A stretch of DNA of 28,344 nt, from the NCBI GenBank assembly GCA_964480945.1, contig CAYZRX010000048.1, positions 1 to 28,344 on the forward strand, written 5' to 3'. Positions 6,249 through 14,587 of the stretch are shown here, piece by piece. How positions within the stretch are numbered: position 1 is the first letter of the stretch; every line of letters begins with the position of its first letter. The notes under the pieces were generated by a model, which made no database searches, was not told where the DNA came from, and saw only the letters and a program-made list of their open reading frames with translations. The translations under genes and the position numbers were made by a program. Origin of the DNA: VGWB01 sp964480945 (GTDB lineage: Bacteria > Bacteroidota > Ignavibacteria > UBA10030).

Positions 6249-8132
6249 TTATTGACCTTCCTCGGCAAAGAACTCCTTGATCTCAGCCGCGAGCTTCGGC
6301 CCGACGATCTCCGCGATCTGCTCCTCCGTCGCGAACTTAACGCCCTGAACCGAGCCGAACGCCTCCAACAGCTCCGTCGCGCGCTTCTTGCCGACACCCT
6401 TGACAAGGTCGAGCTCGGTGGCCAGGATGCGCTTCGTGCGGACTGTCCGATGATACGTAACCGCGAACCGATGCGCCTCGTCGCGAATATGCTGAAGCAG
6501 CCGGAGGCCGGATGAAGTTCGTGGAATCGTTACGGCATCGCTCTCGTTGGGCACAAAAACTTCCTCCAGGCGCTTCGCCAGTCCAATCGTCGGAACGGCC
6601 GCCAGACCCAGACGCTGAAGGACTCCGACTGCGCTCGAGAGCTGACCTTTGCCTCCATCGACCATAATAAGGTCGGGCAGCTGTTCCTCCGCCTCCAGGA
6701 GCCGGGAATACCGCCGCTCGACCACCTCCCGCATACTGGCGAAGTCATCAGGGCCCGAGACTGTGCGGATCTTGAACTTCCGGTACTCGCTCTTCCTCGG
6801 CTTGGCGTCGACGAAAACAACCATCGACGCCACGCTGTCCGAGCCCTGAATGTTCGAAATGTCGAAACACTCGATCCGTCTCGGCAGAGCCGGCAACCGA
6901 AGATCACGCTGGAGCGCCTGCACCGAATGCGGCACGAAGTCCCCCCGTTTCATCCGCTGTAGCTCCAACTCCTCCAACAGGAACTCTGCATTCCTCTTGA
7001 CCATGGAAAGCAGGCGCGCTTTCTCTCCTGCCTTGGGGACATCCAGCTCCACCGCAGCTCCGCTCTTCTTCGCAAGCCACGATCCCACCAATTCGGCGGA
7101 CGCGATCGGCACCGACACGGTGATCTCGCCCGGTATGTCCTCGTGCTCAAGATAATGGCGCTCGATCAGGCTCTCGAGGACTTCCCCTTCCTGCCTCCCC
7201 TCCACATTACTCAGATAATAATGGTGACTTCCAAGGACCTTTCCCTCACGCACCTTGAAGACGACTCCAGAGGCGTCATCACCCTTCACCGCAAGCGCGA
7301 TGATATCGCGATCGACCTGCTTGACGTCAACGACTTTCTGCCTCTCACTGTACACTGAGAGCGCACGCAGTCGATCGCGGGTTTTTGCCGCCTCCTCGAA
7401 CTGGAGCTGCAAGGACTGTTGTCCCATCTCTTGCTCCAGCGACTCGACCACGAAGTCGATCTTCCCCTTCAAGATTTGGGCGACCTTGTCAATCATTTCG
7501 TTGTAGTGTCGGCGCGTCACCAAGCCCTCACAGGGGCCCTCGCATTTCTTGATATGGTAGTCGAGGCAGACTTTGAACTTCCGTTTGGCGATCGATTCGT
7601 CGGTGAGATCGTAGTTGCAGCTGCGGATCATAAAGATGTCCCGCACGGTCTTCAGGGCGAAACGCATCGTCTTGACGTCCGTGTAAGGGCCGAAGTAACG
7701 TGATCCATCCCTCACGGCTTTTCGGGTGACGAAGACTCTCGGGAACGGCTCGTTCGTGATGACAATGTAGGGGTAGCTCTTATCATCCTTGAGGCTGACG
7801 TTGTAGCGGGGTTTGAGTTTCTTGATGAGGTTGGCTTCGAGAATCAGCGCTTCGACCTCGGAGTCGGTCACGATGAGCTCGACATCCGCGATCTTCGAGA
7901 CGAGGGCATCAAGTTTCGGCTCGGCCGCGCGTGACTGTTGAAAATACTGCCGCACGCGGCTGCGCAGACTCTGCGCTTTCCCCACATAGATCACCTTCCC
8001 GTCGGAGTTCTTGAACTGATACACGCCGGGGTTGGGAGGCAGAGAATCGAGTTTCTCCGCAAGCGAGAGATCACCGGCTGTCAACTTGATTTCCATTCCG
8101 TGTCCGATTCCTGAGTCTTCCCGACCGCTCAT
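6249..8132 (-). CDS. uvrC: Excinuclease ABC subunit C
   Basis: Makes the dual incisions of nucleotide excision repair with UvrA and UvrB; 627 aa, normal length. A GIY-YIG nuclease lies near residues 32-110 (NPGVYQFKN, then VIYVGKAQSLRSRVRQYF) and a UVR motif near 210-250 (LQFEEAAKTRDRLRAL). The RNase H-like C-terminal nuclease contains ECFDISNIQGSDSVASMVVF. The end is a tandem helix-hairpin-helix region (LVKGVGKKRATELLEAFGS). The chosen start overlaps the preceding epimerase stop in an ATGA junction, so coupling is likely. An internal ATG 12 codons later is possible. It is the last gene of the era-DUF1015-epimerase-uvrC run. Confidence 0.97.
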   Translation of the reverse strand: MSGREDSGIGHGMEIKLTAGDLSLAEKLDSLPPNPGVYQFKNSDGKVIYVGKAQSLRSRVRQYFQQSRAAEPKLDALVSKIADVELIVTDSEVEALILEANLIKKLKPRYNVSLKDDKSYPYIVITNEPFPRVFVTRKAVRDGSRYFGPYTDVKTMRFALKTVRDIFMIRSCNYDLTDESIAKRKFKVCLDYHIKKCEGPCEGLVTRRHYNEMIDKVAQILKGKIDFVVESLEQEMGQQSLQLQFEEAAKTRDRLRALSVYSERQKVVDVKQVDRDIIALAVKGDDASGVVFKVREGKVLGSHHYYLSNVEGRQEGEVLESLIERHYLEHEDIPGEITVSVPIASAELVGSWLAKKSGAAVELDVPKAGEKARLLSMVKRNAEFLLEELELQRMKRGDFVPHSVQALQRDLRLPALPRRIECFDISNIQGSDSVASMVVFVDAKPRKSEYRKFKIRTVSGPDDFASMREVVERRYSRLLEAEEQLPDLIMVDGGKGQLSSAVGVLQRLGLAAVPTIGLAKRLEEVFVPNESDAVTIPRTSSGLRLLQHIRDEAHRFAVTYHRTVRTKRILATELDLVKGVGKKRATELLEAFGSVQGVKFATEEQIAEIVGPKLAAEIKEFFAEEGQ

Positions 8133-8533
8133 GATTTCTTCTGGCTCACTTCGATCAGCACGCCGTTCGTCGATTTCGGATGCAGGAAGACCACGGAGTA
8201 ACCGTCCGCCCCCAGGCGGGGTTCTTCATCGATCATCTGAAACCCGTGCTCCCGTAACCGCGCCACTTCCGACTTGAGATCATCGACGATGAACGAAATA
8301 TGGTGCACCCCTTCGCCGCGCTTCTGGATGAACCGCGCAATGGGCGAGTTCGGATCGGTAGCCTCCGTGAGCTCGAGCTGCGAATCGCCGACGTTGAACA
8401 ACGCCGTGCGGACTCCGTGCTCCGGCAGGTGTTCGGTATGGTCGGGCCCCCTTTCCAGGAGCTTGTGAAAGAGTTCGGTCGAAACACCGATATCCTTTAC
8501 AGCAATACCGATATGCGCAATCTTCTTGAACAT
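8129..8533 (-). CDS. mce: Methylmalonyl-CoA epimerase (VOC family)
   Basis: Interconverts (S)- and (R)-methylmalonyl-CoA, linking propionyl-CoA carboxylation with methylmalonyl-CoA mutase. At 134 aa it is a standard VOC fold of two repeats. The family opening HIGIAVKD has metal ligand His7, GVHHISFIVDDL has the second His at about 77, and GVLIEV holds the C-terminal ligand Glu128. The gene starts 8 bases after the DUF1015 stop and overlaps uvrC by 4 bases, so it lies inside an operon. Neither the carboxylase nor the mutase is in the window. Confidence 0.92.
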   Translation of the reverse strand: MFKKIAHIGIAVKDIGVSTELFHKLLERGPDHTEHLPEHGVRTALFNVGDSQLELTEATDPNSPIARFIQKRGEGVHHISFIVDDLKSEVARLREHGFQMIDEEPRLGADGYSVVFLHPKSTNGVLIEVSQKKS

Positions 8534-8541
8534 GATGTTTC

Positions 8542-9822
8542 TTACCCTGTCATCAAGTTGAACACAAGACCCGAGGGCAGCTTCGGGTAGAAGAACGTTG
8601 ACTTGTGCGGCATCGTGTGCCCGGCCCGCGCGACGCTGCGCACCTGGTCGATCTTTGTCGGATTCATCAGGAGGGCAAGCTGGACTTTGCCCGATCGGAC
8701 GGCCTCTATCGCTTCCGTCGAATCATGGGTGTACTCGAGGTGTCGTTTTTCTTCCTGGGCCTTCTTTGAGACCGAGAGGATGTCTTCCACAACGATGGAA
8801 TGAAGGACTGAGACATCGAGATCTTTGACCTCCTGCGCGACCTCCTCGCCCGCACGTTCCTTTGCGGAACCGGTCGGCTTCGATGTCAGCAGATAGAACA
8901 TGTTTTCTCCTTGCAGCGTCAGGCCGAATGCGACGACCGGACTTGAGCCTAGTGCTGCAAGGAGCGATTCCTTGTCCTTGTACTCGTGAAGAATGAAGCG
9001 CTGCTTCAGTTTCGCCAGGACCGCCTTCGGCTCGAAGTTCGACAGTGAATGGACCAGACGGTGTGTCGGAAGAATGATCAGGCCATCCTCATCGACATTG
9101 GTGAAATACATCATCATGTAGTTATACGGCTCATCGCCCGTCTGATGCGGATTCTGCAACCGCATCCAATCCCTGTAGGCCAGCGCTGTCTCGTACCGGT
9201 GGTGGCCGTCGGCAATCAGCACCTGTTTGGTGCGCATCAGGGTTCGGATTTGCTCGATCGTTTGCTCATCGAGCAGCTTCCACATCCGATTGTCAACATG
9301 ATCGAAATCGAGCTCTGCGCAGGGAAGTGTGTTCGAGAGGCGATTCATCAGACGCTCGACAGCCCGCTCCGGATCGGAATAGAGGGCGAACACCGGACTC
9401 ATGTTGGCATTCGTCGCCTTGAACAGTCTCAATCGATCCTCGCGAGGCTGAGTGTGCGTTTTCTCATGCGGCAGGACGACCCGACTGTCAAAATCCTCGA
9501 GACGGCACAACGCGATGAATCCTTTGCGCGTCAGCTCTCTCCCGTTCGCCCCCCGAAACGTTTGCCAGAGCACATAGATGGCCGGCTCTCCATCCCGTTG
9601 CAAGACGGACGTTGCCACCCATTCTTCGAGATGTTGCGCCGCGGAGGCGTATCGGTCCTGTTCACGACCCAGGATCAGCCTCACCGCATTGAGCGGACTC
9701 CGCTCGTACAGTTTCTGCTGCTCGTCCGGCGAGATCACGTCATAAGGCGGCGCGACAACCTCATCCAGGCGAACAGACGCCTGGTTGTAGAGAACCCCAC
9801 GGAATGGTTTAATCTCCGGCAT
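8542..9822 (-). CDS. DUF1015 family protein, function unknown
   Basis: A 426-aa cytosolic protein with the family opening MPEIKPFRGVLYN and the conserved VVAPPYDVISPDEQQ. A DGHHRYETALAYRD block lies near the middle, and PHKSTFFYPKLPSGLVF near the C-terminus. DUF1015 is widespread in bacteria and has no established reaction. The conserved DGHHRYETA with its two His suggests an active or nucleotide/metal site, but that is inference. It starts 22 bases after era with a good AGGGGG (9831-9836) eight bases before ATG. Sharing an operon with era, epimerase and uvrC does not point to a clear role. Confidence 0.9.
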   Translation of the reverse strand: MPEIKPFRGVLYNQASVRLDEVVAPPYDVISPDEQQKLYERSPLNAVRLILGREQDRYASAAQHLEEWVATSVLQRDGEPAIYVLWQTFRGANGRELTRKGFIALCRLEDFDSRVVLPHEKTHTQPREDRLRLFKATNANMSPVFALYSDPERAVERLMNRLSNTLPCAELDFDHVDNRMWKLLDEQTIEQIRTLMRTKQVLIADGHHRYETALAYRDWMRLQNPHQTGDEPYNYMMMYFTNVDEDGLIILPTHRLVHSLSNFEPKAVLAKLKQRFILHEYKDKESLLAALGSSPVVAFGLTLQGENMFYLLTSKPTGSAKERAGEEVAQEVKDLDVSVLHSIVVEDILSVSKKAQEEKRHLEYTHDSTEAIEAVRSGKVQLALLMNPTKIDQVRSVARAGHTMPHKSTFFYPKLPSGLVFNLMTG

Positions 9823-9843
9823 TCGTTTTTCCCCCTAGAAGTC

Positions 9844-10764
9844 TCATTTCATCTCCTTACCTTCGACGGAATAGCCGAGTCGCTTCAGCCAGCTCTCCTT
9901 CTCCCTCCATTTCTCGCGCACTTTGACGTGCAGGTCGAGAAACACCGGTCGGCCGATAAACTGCTCGATATCGACTCGAGCCAGCTGTCCAACTTTTTTC
10001 AGCGCAGCTCCGCCTTTGCCGATCAGAATCCCTTTTTGCGATTCTCGTTCCACGACAATCTCGGCATTGATGTAGGTCTTTCCTTCCTCCCGCTCCTTGA
10101 ACTCGATGACGTCAACCGCTGCGGAGTACGGGATCTCTTCGCGGAATTGCTCGAAAATCTTCTCCCGGATCAACTCTGCCGCGAAAAACCGCTCCGGTTG
10201 TTCGCTGACGATGTCCGGCGGATAGAACGGGGGATGGTTGGGAAGGTCCTGAACGATCGTTTGGAGCAAGTCATCGAGGTTTTCCCTGCGAAGGGCCGAA
10301 ACCGGCACGACGTCGCTGTACTTCTCGCTGTGCGCAAAGCGATCGATGAGCGGGAGAACCTGCTCTCGATGGATCGTATCCACCTTGTTGATCACCAGGA
10401 CAATCTTCTTCTTTCCGGCGAACGGGGCGAGGGCTTCTCCGACGGGAGCGGGCAGGTCATGGCCGCGGGACACCTCCGTCAGCACGAGGATGATATCGGC
10501 ATCCTCCAGCGCTGTCCGAGCGGACTGTATCATCTTCTCGTGAAGCAAGTACTGGGGCTTGAGCAAACCCGGCGTGTCAAGGAAAATGATCTGGAATTCC
10601 TCCGTGCTGAGGATCCCCAGCACCCTCTGCCGAGTCGTCTGCGGCTTCTTCGTAACGATCGAGAGCTTCTGATCAAGCAGGGCGTTGAGGAGCGTCGACT
10701 TGCCGACATTCGGCTCACCGACGATCGCGACGTATCCGGCCCTATGGACTTTTTCGTTCACCAT
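9844..10764 (-). CDS. era: GTPase Era, 16S rRNA-binding ribosome assembly factor
   Basis: Binds the 3' end of 16S rRNA and helps mature the 30S subunit. The G1 motif GEPNVGKSTLLNALL, switch region PQTTRQRVLGI, G3 DTPG, G4 NKVD and G5 VSAL are all present. The C-terminal KH domain contains GILIGKGGAALKKVG, the RNA-binding loop. I place the start at ATG 10764, giving 306 aa. The frame also opens at a TTG at 10800, but those 12 codons would lie inside the glnB terminator hairpin and are atypical for Era. No clear Shine-Dalgarno precedes the ATG. Era heads the run era, DUF1015, mce, uvrC. Confidence 0.95.
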   Translation of the reverse strand: MVNEKVHRAGYVAIVGEPNVGKSTLLNALLDQKLSIVTKKPQTTRQRVLGILSTEEFQIIFLDTPGLLKPQYLLHEKMIQSARTALEDADIILVLTEVSRGHDLPAPVGEALAPFAGKKKIVLVINKVDTIHREQVLPLIDRFAHSEKYSDVVPVSALRRENLDDLLQTIVQDLPNHPPFYPPDIVSEQPERFFAAELIREKIFEQFREEIPYSAAVDVIEFKEREEGKTYINAEIVVERESQKGILIGKGGAALKKVGQLARVDIEQFIGRPVFLDLHVKVREKWREKESWLKRLGYSVEGKEMK

Positions 10765-10770
10765 GGTTTC

Positions 10771-10809
10771 AAAAACAAAAGCGTTCCGCGGTGACTCCAA
10801 CGGAACGCT
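10771..10809 (-). terminator. Rho-independent terminator after glnB
   Basis: On the minus strand AGCGTTCCG and CGGAACGCT (9-bp arms, 12-base loop; plus-strand positions 10780-10788 and 10801-10809) are followed by TTTGTTTTT. It ends just before the era ATG, separating glnB transcription from the era operon. Confidence 0.85.
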
Positions 10810-10869
10810 GCGATAAGAAATGTCAGAAACGATGACCCAATGATGATCCTGTGCTTCTCGACGAGCTCC

Positions 10870-11208
10870 TCAGATCGCATCCTCGCCGGATTCTTCCGTC
10901 CGGACGCGAATGACGTCCTGAACGGGCGACACGAAAATCTTACCGTCGCCTACCTGGCCAGTTTTCGCCGCCTTGATGATCGTTGCGACGATGTTCTCCA
11001 CCATCGAATCGTTCGCGATAATCTCCACCTTGATCTTCGGAAGGAAATCGATCTTGTACTCGGACCCCCGGTAGAGCTCGGTGTGTCCCTTCTGGCGGCC
11101 GTAGCCTTTCACCTCGGTCAAGGTCATTCCCCGCACTCCGATCTCCGAGAGCGCCTCCCGGACATCGTCAAGCTTGAACGGTCGAATGATGGCTTCGATC
11201 TTCTTCAT
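10870..11208 (-). CDS. glnB: Nitrogen regulatory protein P-II
   Basis: Trimeric cytosolic sensor of 2-oxoglutarate and ATP/ADP that regulates ammonium uptake and assimilation; 112 aa, full length. It opens with KKIEAIIRPFKLDDVREAL and carries the T-loop with Tyr51, the uridylylation site in GlnB/GlnK proteins, in YRGSEYKIDFLPK. The C-terminal signature GDGKIFVSPVQDVIRVRT is present. An AGAGGA lies just before the ATG. No amtB, glnA or glnD is adjacent; it follows secA at about 100 bases and is closed by its own terminator. GlnB versus GlnK cannot be decided without an amtB neighbour. Confidence 0.95.
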   Translation of the reverse strand: MKKIEAIIRPFKLDDVREALSEIGVRGMTLTEVKGYGRQKGHTELYRGSEYKIDFLPKIKVEIIANDSMVENIVATIIKAAKTGQVGDGKIFVSPVQDVIRVRTEESGEDAI

Positions 11209-11307
11209 GATCCTCTCGTCGGTGGTTGGTTGCGGCAGTCAGTGTGAGCACCGCAGGGAACCGTCCTGGAGCGGGAACGAAACCGCCCACTTCATCCGCG
11301 GGTGTCG

Positions 11308-14300
11308 TTACGCGCCGTGGCAGTTCTTATATTTCTTGCCGCTGCCGCATGGACACGGATCGTTCCTTCCGATCTTTGCTCCCACACGCACAGGCAACTG
11401 CTTCTGAGGTCCTTTCCCTGCTTGAGCGTGCTCTGTCGCGCCGGCGGGGATCGGCTCGCGATTTCCCTGGAACCCCGCGCCAAGCGCCGACTCGTGCGTC
11501 ATCACCATCTCCTGCGGCCGTACGGGGCGCCGCGCGCGCTGGGTCGGAAGTTGCTCCGGGGTCTCGGGGAAGAACTTGAACACGATATCGATGGCTTCCT
11601 CCTCGATCAGGTCCATCAACTCCATAAACATCCGGAAGGCCTCAGTCTTGTACTCCACGAGCGGGTCCTTTTGGCCGTACCCGCGCAGGTGGATGCCCTC
11701 CTTGAGATCGTCCATCTCGCGCAGATGGTCCCGCCACTTCGCGTCGATCACCTGGAGCATAGCCATCCGCTCGAGCATGCCCATCATCTCACGACCGATC
11801 TTCTCTTCCTTCCGCCGGTAAAACTCCTCTGCCGCCTTCACGATTTGGTCCGCGACCCCATCTTCGCCGACCCTCTGGAATTCATCGGGCGTGATCTTGA
11901 ATTCGGCCAGGAACTTCGTTCGAACCTCGTTCTTCAGGCCGTCGATATCCCCCTCCGAGTAGTAGCTCTTCGAGACCTTCGCCGCGGCCTCACGCACCAT
12001 ATCGAGAATGTCGTCCCGGAGGTGCTCGCCGAGCAGCGCGTGACGGCGCCGGGAGTAGATCACCTCCCGCTGCTGGTTCATCACGTCGTCATACTCGAGG
12101 AGCCGCTTGCGAATCCCGTAGTTGTTCTCTTCAACCTTTTTCTGCGCGCGCTCGACCGATCGCGTGATCATCGGGTGCTGAATCACTTCCCCTTCTTTCA
12201 ACCCCATCCGTTCCATGATCCTTGCGATCCGCTCGCTGCCGAACAGGCGCATCAGATCATCTTCGAGGGAGAGGTAGAACAGGGATGATCCAGGATCGCC
12301 CTGGCGGCCCGATCGGCCCCGCAGCTGGCGGTCGATGCGCCGGGCCTCGTGGCGCTCCGTGCCGACGATATGGAGACCACCCACGTCCTTCACGCCGGGA
12401 CCGAGCTTGATATCCGTGCCACGGCCCGCCATATTCGTCGCGATCGTCACCGCGCCCGGGAGGCCGGCATACGCCACGATCTCGGCCTCACGCTGATGGT
12501 GTTTCGCATTCAGGACGTTGTGCGGGATCCCCTTGCGCTTCAGCATGCGGCTGATCGTCTCGGAGACTTCCACGCTCGTCGTGCCGACCAGCACAGGCCG
12601 ATTCACCGAGCGACACTGCTCAATCTCGGAGATGACGGCGTTGTACTTCTCCCGTACGGTTTTGTACACCTGATCATCATCGTCCTTGCGGACCATCGGT
12701 CGGTTCGTCGGGACGACAACCACATCGAGCTTGTAGATGTCAAAGAACTCCGCCGCCTCGGTCTCCGCCGTGCCTGTCATCCCGGCAAGCTTCTTGTACA
12801 GACGGAAATAGTTCTGAAGCGTCACCGTCGCAAGCGTCTGCGTGTCCCGCTCGACCTTGACCCCCTCCTTCGCTTCGATCGCCTGATGGAGCCCTTCGGA
12901 GTACCGCCGGCCGGGGAGCAAACGCCCCGTGAACTCGTCGACGATCATAACCTTCCCGTCTTCCGAGACGACGTACTCATCGTCTTTCTCGTAGAGGGCG
13001 TACGCCTTCAGGAGCTGAAGAATCGTATGAATGCGATCGCTTCGATCGGCAAACAGCTTGTTGATGTCGTCTTTCTTCAGCTGCTTCTGCTCGAAGGAGA
13101 GAGACTCATCCCCCTCGACGAGGCTGGTCTCGGTGGCAATGTCCGGGATGATAAACAATTCCTTGTCGTGCCCCGGGTAGATCTGCGCAAGGGACTCCCG
13201 GCCCTTCTCGGTCAGGTCGATGGTGTGTGATTTTTCGTCGATGGCAAAGTAGAGCTCATCGTCGATTTCGTGCATGCGCGCGGATTGATCCTGAAGGTAG
13301 ATCCGTTCGGTCTTCTGGACGAGGGTTTTGTTGGAAGGATCGGAAAACAGCTTGAGCAGCTTGTTGTTCTTCGGCAAGCCACGCTGAGCCCTCAGCAAAA
13401 GCACGCCGGCCCCATCCGGGTTGTTTTGATTGAGGAGGGTTTCGGCGTCTGCCGTGATCTTCGCGACGAGGCTTTTCTGGGCGTTGACGAGACGCTCAAC
13501 GAACGGCTTCATTTCGTTGAATTTATGATCATCGACCGCCACCGGGCCGCTGATGATCAGAGGCGTCCGCGCCTCATCGATCAAGACGGAATCGACCTCG
13601 TCGACGATGGCATAGTTGTGCCCCCGATGGACCATGTCTTCGGAGCTGACCACCATATTATCCCGCAGGTAGTCGAACCCGAACTCGTTGTTCGTACCGT
13701 AGGTGATGTCAGCCGCGTATTGGACGCGACGCTGGGCAGGCTCCATTTGCTGCAGAATGCAACCGACCTTCAGACCGTGAAACTCAAAAATCCTGCCCAT
13801 CCACTGGCTGTCGCGGAGAGCCAGGTAGTCGTTGACGGTCACGAGGTGTACTCCACGTCCCGGCAGCGCATTCAGATACATCGGCAGAGTGGCAACCAGG
13901 GTCTTGCCTTCACCCGTTACCATTTCTGCGATTTTCCCCTGGTGCAGAGCGACTCCACCAATCAGCTGGACGTCGAACGGGACCATATCCCAGACGGTCT
14001 TCGTTCCGGCCACGTCCCACGACTGATCCAGGAGGCGGCGGCACGTCTCCTTGACGACGGCGAACGCCTCCGGAAGAATCTCGTTCAGTTTGTCTTGAAT
14101 CCTCGCGTCAAGTTCTTTGTTCAGTTCGTCCAGCCGGGCATAGATCCCCTCGCGTTCCTCAAACGGGATATCTTCTTTGAGCGATTCCTGCAAGCCAGCG
14201 ATCTCGGAGTCAATCTCCTGGGTCGCCTCCTTGATGCTCGCGCGAAATTCGGCAGTCTTCCCGCGCAACTGGTCATCGGTCAAATCCTTCAGCTGCTCGA

Positions 14301-14391
14301 AATGCGCATTGATCTGCTCGACGACCGGCCAGAGAAGCCGGATATCGCGCTCGTGCTTGGACCCGAACAACTTCTTGAAAATCTGCAGCAT
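11308..14391 (-). CDS. secA: Preprotein translocase ATPase SecA
   Basis: Motor of the Sec export pathway. At 1027 aa it is longer than the roughly 900 aa of E. coli SecA. Walker A is GEGKT at 160-164; DEVDSVLIDEARTPLIISG and the C-terminal helicase motif GRSGRQGDPGSS are also present. The protein ends in the zinc-binding CPCGSGKKYKNCHGA that contacts SecB or ribosomes. Extra length comes partly from a charged helical insert at about 53-105, before LPEAFAVVKE, and from an enlarged preprotein-crosslinking region. Both are usual in Bacteroidota-type SecA. A strong promoter lies 34 bases upstream of the ATG. Confidence 0.97.
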   Translation of the reverse strand: MLQIFKKLFGSKHERDIRLLWPVVEQINAHFEQLKDLTDDQLRGKTAEFRASIKEATQEIDSEIAGLQESLKEDIPFEEREGIYARLDELNKELDARIQDKLNEILPEAFAVVKETCRRLLDQSWDVAGTKTVWDMVPFDVQLIGGVALHQGKIAEMVTGEGKTLVATLPMYLNALPGRGVHLVTVNDYLALRDSQWMGRIFEFHGLKVGCILQQMEPAQRRVQYAADITYGTNNEFGFDYLRDNMVVSSEDMVHRGHNYAIVDEVDSVLIDEARTPLIISGPVAVDDHKFNEMKPFVERLVNAQKSLVAKITADAETLLNQNNPDGAGVLLLRAQRGLPKNNKLLKLFSDPSNKTLVQKTERIYLQDQSARMHEIDDELYFAIDEKSHTIDLTEKGRESLAQIYPGHDKELFIIPDIATETSLVEGDESLSFEQKQLKKDDINKLFADRSDRIHTILQLLKAYALYEKDDEYVVSEDGKVMIVDEFTGRLLPGRRYSEGLHQAIEAKEGVKVERDTQTLATVTLQNYFRLYKKLAGMTGTAETEAAEFFDIYKLDVVVVPTNRPMVRKDDDDQVYKTVREKYNAVISEIEQCRSVNRPVLVGTTSVEVSETISRMLKRKGIPHNVLNAKHHQREAEIVAYAGLPGAVTIATNMAGRGTDIKLGPGVKDVGGLHIVGTERHEARRIDRQLRGRSGRQGDPGSSLFYLSLEDDLMRLFGSERIARIMERMGLKEGEVIQHPMITRSVERAQKKVEENNYGIRKRLLEYDDVMNQQREVIYSRRRHALLGEHLRDDILDMVREAAAKVSKSYYSEGDIDGLKNEVRTKFLAEFKITPDEFQRVGEDGVADQIVKAAEEFYRRKEEKIGREMMGMLERMAMLQVIDAKWRDHLREMDDLKEGIHLRGYGQKDPLVEYKTEAFRMFMELMDLIEEEAIDIVFKFFPETPEQLPTQRARRPVRPQEMVMTHESALGAGFQGNREPIPAGATEHAQAGKGPQKQLPVRVGAKIGRNDPCPCGSGKKYKNCHGA

Positions 14392-14431
14392 AGAAACTCT
14401 TCACCAAGTTGAGATAAGAAACACCGGTTAA

Positions 14432-14460
14432 AATATACCGCTTTTTCGACGCGCTGTCAA
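14432..14460 (-). promoter_or_regulatory. Sigma-70 promoter of secA
   Basis: TTGACA (14455-14460), exactly 17 bases, then TATATT (14432-14437), reading toward secA. Predicted start at about 14425 gives a 34-base leader containing GGTGAAGAG before the ATG. Confidence 0.8.
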
Positions 14461-14587
14461 GAAATCGTCTGAATCCCGAATTGTTGCATTTGAGGCTTTT
14501 TCGGATCACATTGCTTCGGAAGTGCTTGTTCGACTTCCTCCTTTCCCCGAATTGTCACGGTTCAAGGGTTTTACAATCAGCTTCAAC

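Noticed and set aside
9049..10794. 581-codon plus-strand frame antisense to the DUF1015 gene and era
   Set aside because: It crosses two unmistakable minus-strand genes and their junction, and its product has no domain. A codon-bias shadow.
14522..14587. GTG start extending dacB by 22 residues
   Set aside because: It would put 22 extra residues before a clean lipoprotein signal; the ATG at 14588 gives a normal leader.
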